Source of the DNA: Tricholoma matsutake
Taxonomy: Eukaryota > Basidiomycota > Agaricomycetes > Agaricales > Tricholomataceae
Reading direction: 5' to 3'
Assembly: GCA_026075535.2 (NCBI GenBank)
Contig: AP026539.1
Coordinates: 13,268,001-13,332,000 of the forward strand
Length of the DNA: 64,000 nucleotides
The notes under the pieces are model-generated. The model saw only the letters and a list, made by a program, of their open reading frames with translations, did not search any database and was not told the origin of the DNA. Shown here one piece after another: positions 23,360-34,000 of the stretch (position 1 is the stretch's first letter; each line of letters begins with the position of its first letter). The position numbers were made by a program, and so were the translations under genes.

Positions 23360-24025
23360 TCAAACTGTCGTTACATTTCTCACCAAATTCTCCAACTTGG
23401 TATCCAATGTGTGTAACGCCGCCTTCAAGTTCTGATTCCCATTCGAGGCCACAACCGAAGATGGTAGCTGGTACTGGATGCTAGTGCCCGAATGGTCTGC
23501 GTGCTCGAGTATCAGAATCCGAGGTGGAATGGTAAGTGCACCACCAAGGTTATACTGCAATATAGTCTGTGCAAGTATCGGATTTCCAACCGTATAAGCA
23601 GACGTCCGTGGAGTCGTCTCGTAGAATTTCAACCACGTGTCAAAGTCTGACTCGGAAAAATACCTAGCCCAACAAAAACAGCGCCCATCAACGCGTATAA
23701 ACAACAAAACGAGTGGTTCCCCAAGAACATACATGAAATCACGTCCTTGCAATATTTGATCAAGCCCAGCCACAAATTGCTGACTAGTATTCGACGAATG
23801 AATAATAGTCCTAATCGTTGGATCGCCTCCCGCCGTTTTGTTAAGCTGTGCATCCAAGCGGGACAGGACTGTGGTAACAGGTACCGTAGTTGAGAAAGTG
23901 ATGAGCTGGCCGGAGAAATGGGCGATATTTTTCACCGGCTGGCCTTGGCTGCGCTCTATAACACTGGCATGGGCAAGCGAACCGAGAGTGAGGACGGACG
24001 CGAGCAGGGTCAAGCTGAACTTCAT
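23360..24025 (-). CDS. Secreted DUF302-like protein, one intron
   Basis: Exons 24025-23733 and 23663-23360 join to a 198-aa protein; the intron 23732-23664 (69 bp, GTATGT...CTAG) is open in frame but interrupts DFM-YFSESDFDTW. The start chosen is MKFSLTLLASVLTLGSLAHA, a typical signal peptide with probable cleavage after about residue 17-20; an upstream in-frame ATG at 24085 would bury it. The mature part has a DUF302-like fold pattern: FSTTVPVTTVLSRLDAQLN, YFSESDFDTWLKFYE, YTVGNPILAQTILQYNLGGA and IPPRILILEH. Candidate N-glycosylation sites are NKT, NTS and NVT. Function in fungi is unknown; related proteins are small and secreted. The gene appears intact. Confidence 0.8.
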   Translation of the reverse strand: MKFSLTLLASVLTLGSLAHASVIERSQGQPVKNIAHFSGQLITFSTTVPVTTVLSRLDAQLNKTAGGDPTIRTIIHSSNTSQQFVAGLDQILQGRDFMYVLGEPLVLLFIRVDGRCFCWARYFSESDFDTWLKFYETTPRTSAYTVGNPILAQTILQYNLGGALTIPPRILILEHADHSGTSIQYQLPSSVVASNGNQNLKAALHTLDTKLENLVRNVTTV

Positions 24026-25091
24026 ATTCGAAGATGAGAGGGACCTAGGGAACTGAGTATGGAGGGTATTTAAGGCATTGGACAAAACCCTAGTAAACGT
24101 TAATTCCCACTGCAGTCAGTACCTTTCTCTACTCGAGGCCCGATAGGTGACATAAGTATACCGTAATGTGCATACGTTTAGTTCCGGAGCTAGCGGCGTC
24201 AACTTGAACGATCGCATATTCCGGACGTACGCGTATCGAACAAGAAGCTTGTAAATGACTTGAATCAGTCAGGATGAGGATCGGGCTGTTCATGTTAACA
24301 TCCGTACTTACCGCCGGCCTTCATTTATCTCGACTTAATCCATATGCAACAAAGGGGTTAGAGTGGGGTTATTTATTCTATTTTTGGAACATCAAAACAC
24401 ACGAACTGTTGAAGTTATTCCGTGTCGGCTGCTATGTAGGCTTAGGGCTAACTCCATACCCTACTTATACAAATGCCCGCACATCGATAAACGTGTTAAG
24501 TATTCCACGACTAGTATTCCAGGCCTGGGTAATCCGTACGCTGAATATCCTCGTTTGTGCAGGTACTTCAAATTGTAATTACTTATAGTACCCATGTCAG
24601 TCTGGAGATCCTTCTCAGGCTGCCATCACTGCATCCGAATGTATGGTGCCCTGGTACGACGTACGGCATTGACTGAATGTGTAAGTGACCGCTTGGCGCA
24701 CAACGCAAGACAAAACGATATATATCACCGCGGTGCGTAGGGTCGGGATGAAGAAGTGCTCTACTACGGCATTGATTCCCGCGATCTATCAATGTAAAGC
24801 GGGTGCCTACGGATAGTTGGAAGGGGATCCACAAAATGTACTTCAAAGGTATCACCCCGCTCCTGTGAGCCTTCCAAAAAAATCATAACCCTTTTACATT
24901 AACTAATAAGTACACTGATAAAATAGTACAAAGCACATTGACAGTCGAACTGTGAACAATAATACAACGATCAGGCCCGCTGCTCGAAAACTAATATATC
25001 TCAAATATATTTACACAAATTAGTACACCGCGACACACCAAGAGCCAAAGAAGCAGTACACCAAAAGGCCCCCCCCCAAAAAAAAAACCCA
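24026..25091. other. Intergenic, nothing recognised
   Basis: Contains the upstream region of the DUF302-like gene and the probable 3' untranslated region of the 25092 gene copy. GTACAAAGCACA at about 24928 recurs after the full-length paralog at about 27534, so the 3' flank appears to be part of the duplication. Confidence 0.5.
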
Positions 25092-26105
25092 TCAACGAGC
25101 CTTCAACTCCCTGAGAGCTTTCACAACTTCACCCATATCCCCCCGATTCCAACCCCCACTCCACCCACGTTCATTCCGCTGCCCACACTCCCGAGTAGTA
25201 TGCGGCTTCCAACTCCTCGAAGACAAAGACGAGCTCCTCGAGCGCGGTCGGAGTTCCAGCCTTTTCCGCTGTACCGCCCTCACCAAGGGCGTGGCCACCG
25301 CCTGTTTCCCTCCCGTAGACCGACAAGGGCTCGGTTTCACAAATGTCGAGGCGGGAGGAGGGAACGAGCATGATGATGCGGATGGAAATGGGACGTTGAC
25401 ATCAATACGGTCAGAGAACGAGCCTGCATCACCAGCGGGGGAAAGCATCGAGGAGGAATCAGCGTCTTTGTCGGTCTTCTTCCCTCTTCTTGTAGAGCTC
25501 GTCGAGTCTGCGAGGCTAAGCGGGTAGAGCAACACCTCCTCAAGTGATGGCGAACACAAGGTCTGCTCTGTTCCTGCCCCCTCATGCCTTTCACCTTGTC
25601 TGTCCTCTTGCATATCTCCATTTCGGCCAGAAATCTCTACCACATCCAAATTCCTCGAGCGCGATCGGTCTTTAACCTGTTTCTCCGGCATGGCCATGGA
25701 AGGCGGAGCCGCCGAGTGGTTTCGTCGCCGAGAGCGGCAAGGGCTAGGTCTCACAAACGTAGAAGGGGGAGGAGGAGGAGGGGACGAGGGTGGTGGTGCG
25801 GCTGCGGGTGAAAGTGGGACGTCGTTATGGGCACTAGAGGATGAAGAAAGCGAGGCGTTGGGCTGGGACTCCTTTGGGCGGGTGATGGGTTTAAGCTCCA
25901 GTGAAGATCTGAGACGCAATGCATTAGAAAGCTTGCGTGATAACCCTACATCGGGGGAGTCCCCACGCATCGTTCTGCGGGTCGAGACTCTCCGCCGGCG
26001 GCCCAGGAAATACGAGTTCATTCTCCCCAAGATTTTTTGTAAGCTTGACAATCTTCTTCCTGCGCTGATCAAATAGTATGGTATGTGCTAACCACTTGGC
26101 GCCCG
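25092..26105 (-). pseudogene. Truncated, frameshifted copy of the 27622-29352 Ser/Pro-rich gene
   Basis: Homology to the neighbouring gene starts abruptly at about 26075 with DQRRKKIVKLTKNLGENELV (parent: DQRRKKIAKLTRTLGEN) and runs in one frame to about 26000. It then continues in another frame from GDSPDVGLSRKLSNALR (parent: VDSPSVGGLSRNLSNASR). It shares the blocks STFVRPSPCRS, LDVVEISGRNGD, SPSLEEVLLYPLSLAD and the C-terminus GWSGGWNRGDMGEVVKALRE. About 225 N-terminal residues of the parent are missing, no promoter-proximal exon is seen, and one frame change separates the two parts, so it is best read as a partial tandem duplicate. The 326-codon open frame from ATG 26072 begins in the shifted frame and may still be expressed. 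Cellular role unknown. Confidence 0.7.
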
Positions 26106-26136
26106 TCGACATATAGGGCGCTCGCTGATTTGCCAA

Positions 26137-27621
26137 GAGAAGAGTAGCGGCGTATACCAGAAATCAAAACTTCCAGAAGTTAGTGCGGTCACTGAATCAC
26201 AGTCGGTGCGAGAGCATCATGATATATGCTGATTCCGAAAGAACAAAAATTATTGATTGGTGTGTTGCCGTCTACATATATGATTGGTTGGGGAGCCCTG
26301 GCGAGAGTCAATCAACCTGCAATCAACAAATCGATTTGTTCGGTCCATGTTGGATTCCATCCCTACTCTCAGGCTCTACTATGTAGTCCTACGTTGGCAT
26401 ACTACTTTCCACGATCTATATATATTAGTCGAACACGGGTGCCCTTAGGATCACATTATGGCGCAATCAAAAATATTTTCCATTTTCAGCGCGCCATGGG
26501 ATTTGCCGCCCTCGCTACGCTCGAAATGTGTGCTGATATCGATCTTTCCATCGTCATCCTCACCCCTTTTTTTTTCAATCCAGTACTATATGTACAGACT
26601 TGTACAGAGGATATACTGTTGTTTATCTATTCATGACGTACCCCCAGAGCAGCTCCAATATATACGCATGACCAGGATGAACCCCTACGTGTATTAATCT
26701 TTGTATACCTAACATTGACCTAACATCTTCTAGCCAAACTCATATCGATAGGCCCCTCTTGAAAAAATACACGCAGGGGCGTTTGATGCGCGGTGTACTA
26801 TATCTATTTTCGATTGTTTTTCGACGTCCGACAGACTTTTCTCGATTTCTGGCTCGGCAATCAAGAAGTTCGGATTCAGCTACGTGTGTATTTTTTCAGA
26901 AGGGGCCTACATACTTATCGATCGATATGAGTTTGGCTGTGTCAAGTTCTTGAACTCCGCTTATACCCATGTTATTATTTCTATATCTGCTTGGCGTGAC
27001 CCTTGTACTACCCTTAAGTATACAAGTTATCACAGTTAGTCAACGTGTGACACAGCTCCGTGCTCGCTGTCTCCGATGACGAGCACATTAAGTATTCCAC
27101 TTGCATTTAAGTATAATTTCTTCTTATACACCTCAAGAAGCATGTAACAATACATCCTTAGTTTATTTTTATCATTACTATAGTCTATACTTAGTAGTAC
27201 ATATTTGAATACCCGAAGATAACTGATGGACAGCTGAAATGATATCGATGGTGGTAACCCTGAGTCCCTGACATGACCCTAATTGCGTCAGCGTTTCGAG
27301 TCTTTCCAGTCCCTGCCTCCCATGGCCAATTCCTAGTTCCTTGGAGGCTGCAATACATAGTTGCTCACCGGCGCTTCCTAGTGCCCATTCTAGTGCTCTT
27401 GTTGTTTGCCACAAGCCAATGCTGGCCGACAAAACCCACCTTGGTGCTACCCCGATCATAACCCTCTCAAGAGCTTTCCAAAATCCATTATATTATCAAT
27501 TATACGATAAATACAGTAAATCAAAAAAAAAGAGTACAAAGCACACCGAACAAGAGCCCAGCTCGAACTCTAACATATGAGTACACATTAGGAGGCGACA
27601 GCAACGGCAACAGCGAAAGCA
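26137..27621. other. Intergenic, with a foldback repeat
   Basis: No gene recognised. Inverted arms AGCCAAACTCATATCGAT...AAAAAATACAC (about 26731-26775) and their complement (about 26881-26942) could fold into a hairpin with a ~100-nt loop. Confidence 0.5.
26731..26942. repeat. Imperfect inverted repeat (foldback), about 210 bp
   Basis: The left arm AGCCAAACTCATATCGAT is matched by ATCGATATGAGTTTGGCT on the right, with AGGCCCCT and GAAAAAATACAC further in and a 13-bp length difference between arms. No target duplication identified. Confidence 0.65.
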
Positions 27622-29352
27622 TCAACGAGTCTTGAGCTCCCTAAGCGCTTTCACAACTTCACCCATATCCCTCCGATTCCACCCTCCACTCCACCCACGT
27701 TCCCTCCGACGCCCAGACTCCCTCGTATGCTGCGTGCTACTCCTCGAAGGCAAAGAACACGGCGTGCCACTCCTACTCTTCCTCCCCTGCCACTCCTCAT
27801 TCTTCCTCCCTCCTCGGTCACGGCCCTTCAGCGCAAACGCAGCAGATCCATACAATTCCTCCATCAAAGTTATACTCCTGCTCTTCGCTCTATGTGTTTT
27901 GACGGGTATTCCCTCTCCTGCTCCACCTACCCCAGGGGCTGAGGAGGATGGTTTCGGCGCGGAGGATTTACACCGGGAGAGTGATGGAAGCTTGGAATTT
28001 GAATTGTAATTGGGTATGGGCATGCGCGTGCGCGGCTGAGAAAAGCTCTCGCTCACCCGAGAGACGATATCATAGTCGGAGAAAAGGCCTGTATCAGTGG
28101 TAGAAAGCACCGGTGAGGAATGAGCGTGTTTATGGGTCTTCTTCCATTTCCTTTTAGAGCTCGACTCGGAGTCGGAAGTGTAGAAGAACACCTCAAGTGA
28201 CGGCGGGTACAGCGGTTTTGTTGCCCGCAGTTGTTCACCTTGTTTATCCTCCTCCTCTGTATCTCGTTTGCGGCGGGAAATATCGACCACGTCCATGTTC
28301 TTAGCACGTGGTTTGTGTTTAGCTGGTATCGTCAGCTTCGGCCTAGCCGTCGAGTGTTTTCCTCGCTGAAAGCGACGAGTGCTGGGTTTCATGAACGTAG
28401 AGGGGGTAGAAGGAGGGAACGAATATGGCGGTGCGGGTAGGGGTGAGATGTCGACATGGACATCGGAAGATGAAGAAGAGGACAAGGCGTCGTGTAGGGA
28501 TTTAGGGCGGGCGATGGCTTTAATCTCCGGTGAAGATATGGAACGCGACGCATTAGAAAGATTGCGTGATAATCCTCCTACACTGGGGGAGTCTACATCG
28601 TTCTGCGAGTCAAGATCTGGCACAAACACGGGAAATACCAGTTCGGGGGGAACGTTTTCCCCCAAAGTGCGTGTAAGCTTGGCGATCTTTTTCCTGCGCT
28701 GATCGTGTTCCTTTACTTTCTCTAGCTCTGATGAAGAAGATTCCGAGTGGCTGAAGGAAGAAAGAGGGGGAGAGAGTGGAGAGACCGGGGATGTAGGTGT
28801 GGGAGTGGTGGGGGTTGATGGGGTGGTGGGGATGTTCAATACGGGTAATTCAATTTGAGGAATAGGGTGGGAGGATGGGTCGGAAGGGGTGTAGACTGAG
28901 GAGAGAGGGGGGGAAGGATGAAGGTGTGAGAGGCGAGGATCCGAATGTGATATGGGGACGGAACGGAGGGAGAGAACGAACGGATGAGGGAGAGGGGTAG
29001 GTGTGAATTTATTGGCCGTAGTGCACCTTGACTTTGATTTTATGGTAGGTTTAGAACGGTCCTTGCTCGTGTCCCGCTTTTTGAGCGCGTCCACTTTGAT
29101 GGATAGCTCGAGCAGTGGATGAGGTTTCTCCAAAACGACGGCATCCTCATCAAGAGAAGATGAAGAGGAGGAGGACGATGCAGAGGAAGGAGGAAAAGCA
29201 AAGATACGACCTTCACGGCGATGGGCTCTTTCAGTGCGAGGGGATACAGGTTCAACAATGTCAGGGGTTGTTCCTAGGAGAGCTTCTAGTTTACGAGTGG
29301 ATCTGAGAAGACGAGCGCGTTGATCGTAAGTTATAGTTGGAGGAGGAGACAT
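27622..29352 (-). CDS. Ser/Pro-rich low-complexity protein, 576 aa, unknown function
   Basis: Uninterrupted single-exon frame, ATG 29352 to stop 27622. The N-terminal segment (TYDQRARLLRSTRKLEALLG) looks ordered and basic; then come a poly-Ser stretch, Pro/Thr/Ser-rich linkers, a short conserved block DQRRKKIAKLTRTLGENVP, several KPST and SPSLEVFFYTSDSES blocks, and a conserved C-terminus RDMGEVVKALRELK. The charge pattern and disorder suggest a regulatory or scaffold protein, but I recognise no domain and assign no function. Codon use and CpG content are host-like. A truncated tandem copy lies 1.5 kb downstream at 25092-26105 in the same orientation. The upstream spacer 29353-30683 separates it from copia copy 2. 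Confidence 0.75.
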   Translation of the reverse strand: MSPPPTITYDQRARLLRSTRKLEALLGTTPDIVEPVSPRTERAHRREGRIFAFPPSSASSSSSSSSLDEDAVVLEKPHPLLELSIKVDALKKRDTSKDRSKPTIKSKSRCTTANKFTPTPLPHPFVLSLRSVPISHSDPRLSHLHPSPPLSSVYTPSDPSSHPIPQIELPVLNIPTTPSTPTTPTPTSPVSPLSPPLSSFSHSESSSSELEKVKEHDQRRKKIAKLTRTLGENVPPELVFPVFVPDLDSQNDVDSPSVGGLSRNLSNASRSISSPEIKAIARPKSLHDALSSSSSSDVHVDISPLPAPPYSFPPSTPSTFMKPSTRRFQRGKHSTARPKLTIPAKHKPRAKNMDVVDISRRKRDTEEEDKQGEQLRATKPLYPPSLEVFFYTSDSESSSKRKWKKTHKHAHSSPVLSTTDTGLFSDYDIVSRVSESFSQPRTRMPIPNYNSNSKLPSLSRCKSSAPKPSSSAPGVGGAGEGIPVKTHRAKSRSITLMEELYGSAAFALKGRDRGGRKNEEWQGRKSRSGTPCSLPSRSSTQHTRESGRRRERGWSGGWNRRDMGEVVKALRELKTR

Positions 29353-30683
29353 TACAACTTGAATGTTTACTTTGCCAATGGCTTTATTATATTTTCAATG
29401 CAAGTTCTCGAATACAATGCTGTTGCTATGTCAACAATAGTTACCTCTTCAAATCACATCCGAGGTCTTCTGGTTGCCCACGGCGGTGATACCTCGTCTC
29501 GCTTGGTAACCTGGCACCACATAAGCGCTGCATCTAACGACGATTTACATACATCCACTCACCATCCCATTTCCGCTATATACATTCACCCGTCTCGCAA
29601 CCCATATATCCATCCAAACTGCGATGCGTTATTTCACCGACCGTGTCCATAGCGATCAAACTTTTCTCTCTCTCTTCACATCCAGCCAATCCAACACAAA
29701 AGGAGAACCCCAGTTCCGACCCTCGTCTTTCACTACCACTGCCACCTACATGCGCTCCGAACCAATGTCCCCGTCGTTCCAAATCCGCCTCCTTCGGCTC
29801 CGAATAAATTCCGGCGTCTATCCCAATGAAATGAGTTGAATCGAATGACGAAACTACTTACGCACGCGAGGCCTCTCCGGCTAGTCATGTCACACGATCT
29901 CGTCATCATGCATCATGACTGACGTAGCATCGGGCTGTTGTTCTCTCATCAATGTCCTGTAGACGAGACAAGTACATAGTCTGATGTCGAATCAAGTTAC
30001 TCGTAAAAATTAAATTGCATGGAAATTGAGTACTCAGATCCTGATTCGTTGTTGCAATTGCAATGAGTCGACAAATTCCCAAATCGATCTCGCAGGCAAT
30101 ACATCACGATGACACACCATTCAAACAGGAATGCGTTGCACCTCGGTTCAGGTGCATTTTTCAGCAGCTTCTAATCGAATCGAGGATCTTGTCCAATTCT
30201 TTGGGCCTGGGTTCCTTCTTTTATTTCTTTTAATCTTTGTTTTCTTCTTATGTTCTATGTTATCATTTGTATTTTGTGTTACTTGATTTTGACTTATAGT
30301 CAAAATTCCCACAGAGCCTTGCTAAATCACAGGCCCTACATGGTCTCGCAGTGCCAGGGTGACTGGAACAAGAGCTAGAAGAGAATAACAAAGTACTACT
30401 ACAAAGCAAGTAAATACTAAATAATATACTGAAGTAGAGTAATGGGAGATGGGTAGGTACTAGGAGCTGAGCCGATATTAGCCGAAGCCAAGACTATGGC
30501 ACAATGCATGCCGCAACTCCAGGTGGCTAAGCTGGTCATAAAACACAATGAAAAAAAATAAGTTGTAGTGCATAGAATTACAATCTGTAAGATTATTATA
30601 CACAATGTATTTGATACTGAGTAATATTATTTTGCATGTGTTTTATGGGCCTCTTCATGGAGGGCAGTCATAAGTGTATCATT
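29353..30683. other. Intergenic, nothing recognised
   Basis: Upstream region of the Ser/Pro-rich gene and the end of the gene island. A small hairpin ATTTTGACTTATAGTCAAAAT lies near 30287. Open frames on either strand are short and without recognisable motifs. Confidence 0.5.
30679..30683. repeat. 5-bp target-site duplication, copia copy 2 (left)
   Basis: TCATT; partner at 36442-36446. Confidence 0.85.
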
Positions 30684-30988
30684 TGTTGGAGCAGACTATA
30701 TACGCTGCACAGGGGAAGAGACAACACATTCCTTACAACCTACCTGGGGTTTAGTTAGACTTACAGCTAGGGTTAGCAGAGGTAAGAACACTGTATTCCT
30801 ACTACGGTACAGGTTCTCCTTATATACATAATATTAAGGATGTCACATGACTCGGGAATGTGTTTACCGCATGTATGCACAGTAAGCGCAGTAACATGCG
30901 TATGCTGCATGTATCGCCTCATGTATACATGTGTATGCTGCATGTATTGCCTCATGTATACAGCATGCATCAGGGATTAATTTCAACA
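30684..30988 (-). repeat. 3' LTR of copia copy 2
   Basis: Reads TGTTGGAGCAGAC...TTTCAACA on the plus strand. Contains a 33-bp tandem duplication (GTATGCTGCATGTAT(C/T)GCC units near 30900-30960) absent from copy 1. Confidence 0.95.
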
Positions 30989-30997
30989 CCCCCCCTC
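30989..30997 (-). other. Polypurine tract of copia copy 2
   Basis: GAGGGGGGG-type run on the minus strand abutting the 3' LTR. Confidence 0.8.
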
Positions 30998-31020
30998 AAA
31001 CTGTACAGCGCTCTAAGCAG

Positions 31021-34000
31021 CTAAGTTTGAATCTCAAAAGTAATTCCGAGAGAGTCTCTAAATTTCCTGAATAGGACGGCGCCAAGGTTCTTTGTGAACA
31101 TGTCAGCCGGATTATCACTTCCAGGAATGAAAACGACTGTGACTTTGTCATTTTCTATGCATTCGCGGGTGTAGTGGTAGCGAATGTCTATATGTTTGGT
31201 CCTTCTTTCCTGAACTGGATTTGATCCAATAAAGATGGATCCTTGATTATCAGCGCAGATTGGTACGCGCTTCAGTGTATATCCAAGTTCCTGGAATAAG
31301 GACTCTATCCACACTATCTGCCGACAAGTGTCGGAGAGAGCCATGTATTCGGCTTCTGTGGATGACAGTGCTACAGTTTTTTGTAAACGGGACTGCCAGC
31401 ACACAATGCCACTTGCCAGAGTAGCAAAGTAACCCGTTGTAGATCGGCGCTTGACTGTGTCAGCTGCCCAATCAGAATCTGTGAAGGCCTGTAGCCCCTC
31501 GGATTTCTCTCCATCATAGACCATACTGTACTTCTGGGTTCCCACCAGATAGCGCATTATGTACATCGCTTTGTCTAGATGTTCTTGGCTAGGATTAGCC
31601 GAGAATTGCGACATCTTGATTACCGCGTAAGCGATATCAGGTCGCGTTCCGAGCATCAGATACAATAAAGATCCGATCACAGACTGATATTTTGATCTAA
31701 GCGCCGCGTTTGGCGTCGCTGTGTTCTCCGACGGTTTGTAGCCAGTCGGGAGCGGAGTGGGGGCAATCTTGGCATTTGTCATCTCGAACCTCTCAAGCAC
31801 TTTGGCGAGATATTCTGTTTGATCGAGTTTGACTTTTGTAGCGGTCTGGGTGACGCGTATGCCTAAGAATTCCGTGACTTTTTCAGTACTACGGCACTCC
31901 CAATGCTTCAGGCAAGCATTCTTCTTTTCATCCACAAGTTTCTTGTTCTTGCCCATGAACAAGCCATCATCAACATAGACTAGCGCAATAACGATGCTGC
32001 CTGTCTTAGGATCCTTGTGTATGAAGATGCCGGCATCGGAGCTGGCGCGCACGAACCCAATGGTGCGCATAAATGCCTCTAGCTCTCTCCACCATGCTAG
32101 TGAAGCCTGTTTAAGGCCATACAATGCTCGGCGTAAGCGCATTACTTTGCGCTCTTTACCCTCGAGTTTGAAACCCTCGGGTTGATCCATATAGATCTCC
32201 TCATCAAGTTTGCCGTATAAAAATGCGGTTTTTACATCTAGACCGGTCATATACATGCCTTCTAGAGACGCAAGGGCAAACATGAGGCGTACGGTCTCGT
32301 AGCGGACTACTGGTGAGAAAATCTCATCAAAGTCAACGCCTTCGACTTGTGAAAAGCCTTTGGCCACGAGTCTGGCTCGTTTTCTTCCGTCCGATTTCAC
32401 GGAGAAAACCCATCTATTTTTGATCGTTTTTCGATCATGTGGAAGATCGACGATGTCATAGACTTGTCGCTTGCGAAGAGCCTCTAACTCTTCACGACAA
32501 GCCTGTTTCCACTCAAGTTGCTGCTGCCGGGGTAGGCGCGCAATATCGCGAAATTGGTTTGGAACTAGGCTTTTTCCGCTTGATGGTGTGACTGCTTTTG
32601 ACAACAGCCAGCGGATAAGCTCATCTCCTCCTTCCTTGGTTATCTTTTTAATATAACCTGCTTCGTCCGGTTCCCCCATTGGGTGATCATGTTCTTGATT
32701 ATTGGAATCGGGCACACTCTCGTGGGGTGCCGAACTCGGTCCAGCAACCGGTTCTTGCTGTTGAGGTCGTGGTCGTGTTCGGTTATGATCCGAATCTTGA
32801 CCCACAGACTTCTTCCAATATCGATCACGCGCAATGTCTCTCTCTATGTCAGAGGGGAGTCGCTGTTCTCCATAGGTATTGCCGGGACGGTTTGGGATTT
32901 TCCTCTGCCTGCCTGATCGACGGGGCAATTGCTGCCATTCCTGTTGATCTTCACGTCTTGGACGAAAGTCCTCAGTGCTAACTGGAGGCGGCGGAGGAGG
33001 AGCGTTAGTCGCATCGTCATGCGCCTTTTGCTCGCTTGGTAAATCATCATCATCATCTTCTGATGATGGAGGAAGGGGCGGATTTTGTGGCGGTATAGGG
33101 TCATCGCCATCCGTTCCAGATGAGTGGTCGTCATCTTCTGGTTCTGGTGGAAAATCACCAAGGTCTGTCTTGGCAGGAGTTTTAGCTCCGGGACAGCATG
33201 GGAACATCGTTTCATCAAATAGTGCCGTAGCACCAATGAATATTGCGCCGTTTCGTCGCATGAAACGATATGCTTTAATGCCATCTTCTACTCCAAGGTA
33301 CGTCATTAGCTCCGATCGAGGAGACAATGTTGTTGGACGTTTTTCCTTTGGTAGATAGACATAAGCACCGCAACCGAAGACCTTCAGATTGTTTAGATCT
33401 GGGCGGACCTTTGTCAGGTCCTCAAAAGGTGTCAGCCATTTCAGGCACCTTATTGGGGTTCGGTTGTATAAATGTGTTGCATGTTCTATGCAAAATTCCC
33501 ACCATGATTGTGGTAGACAAGCGGTGAATCGCAGGGTTTGCGACTTTTCCATTATTGTCCTTATGGCGCGCTCTGCGCGCCCGTTCTGTTGATGAACGTG
33601 GGGTGCAGACATCTCTATTTTGATGCCTAAATCCTTGAGCTGTTTTTGTAGCTCACGATCCTTGAACTCCCCCCCTGGATCAACACGCCAGCGCTTGATT
33701 GTAGCGCCATATTGGGTCTTAGCCATTGCTAGAAATTGTCTAATCGCTGCAGCAGCGTCAGATTTCTTTCTGAGACATTGGACCCAAATATGTGATGTTT
33801 TGTCATCCAGAAATACAATGAAGTATTTATGTTTGTGGTACGATAGTACTGGGAGTTCCTTTAGGTCGGAATGTATTAATTCAAAGGATTTGTCAGCTCG
33901 TGAGTCTGACTCGGGAAAAGATTTTGAGGTCATTTTCCCTTCTGCACACCCTGGACATATAATTTTGTCTTTAGGAATAATTAAATTCCTTGGGAATTTT

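Noticed and set aside
29576..29839. Overlapping short frames on both strands upstream of the Ser/Pro-rich gene
   Set aside because: No motif, no splice-supported extension, and low-complexity composition.
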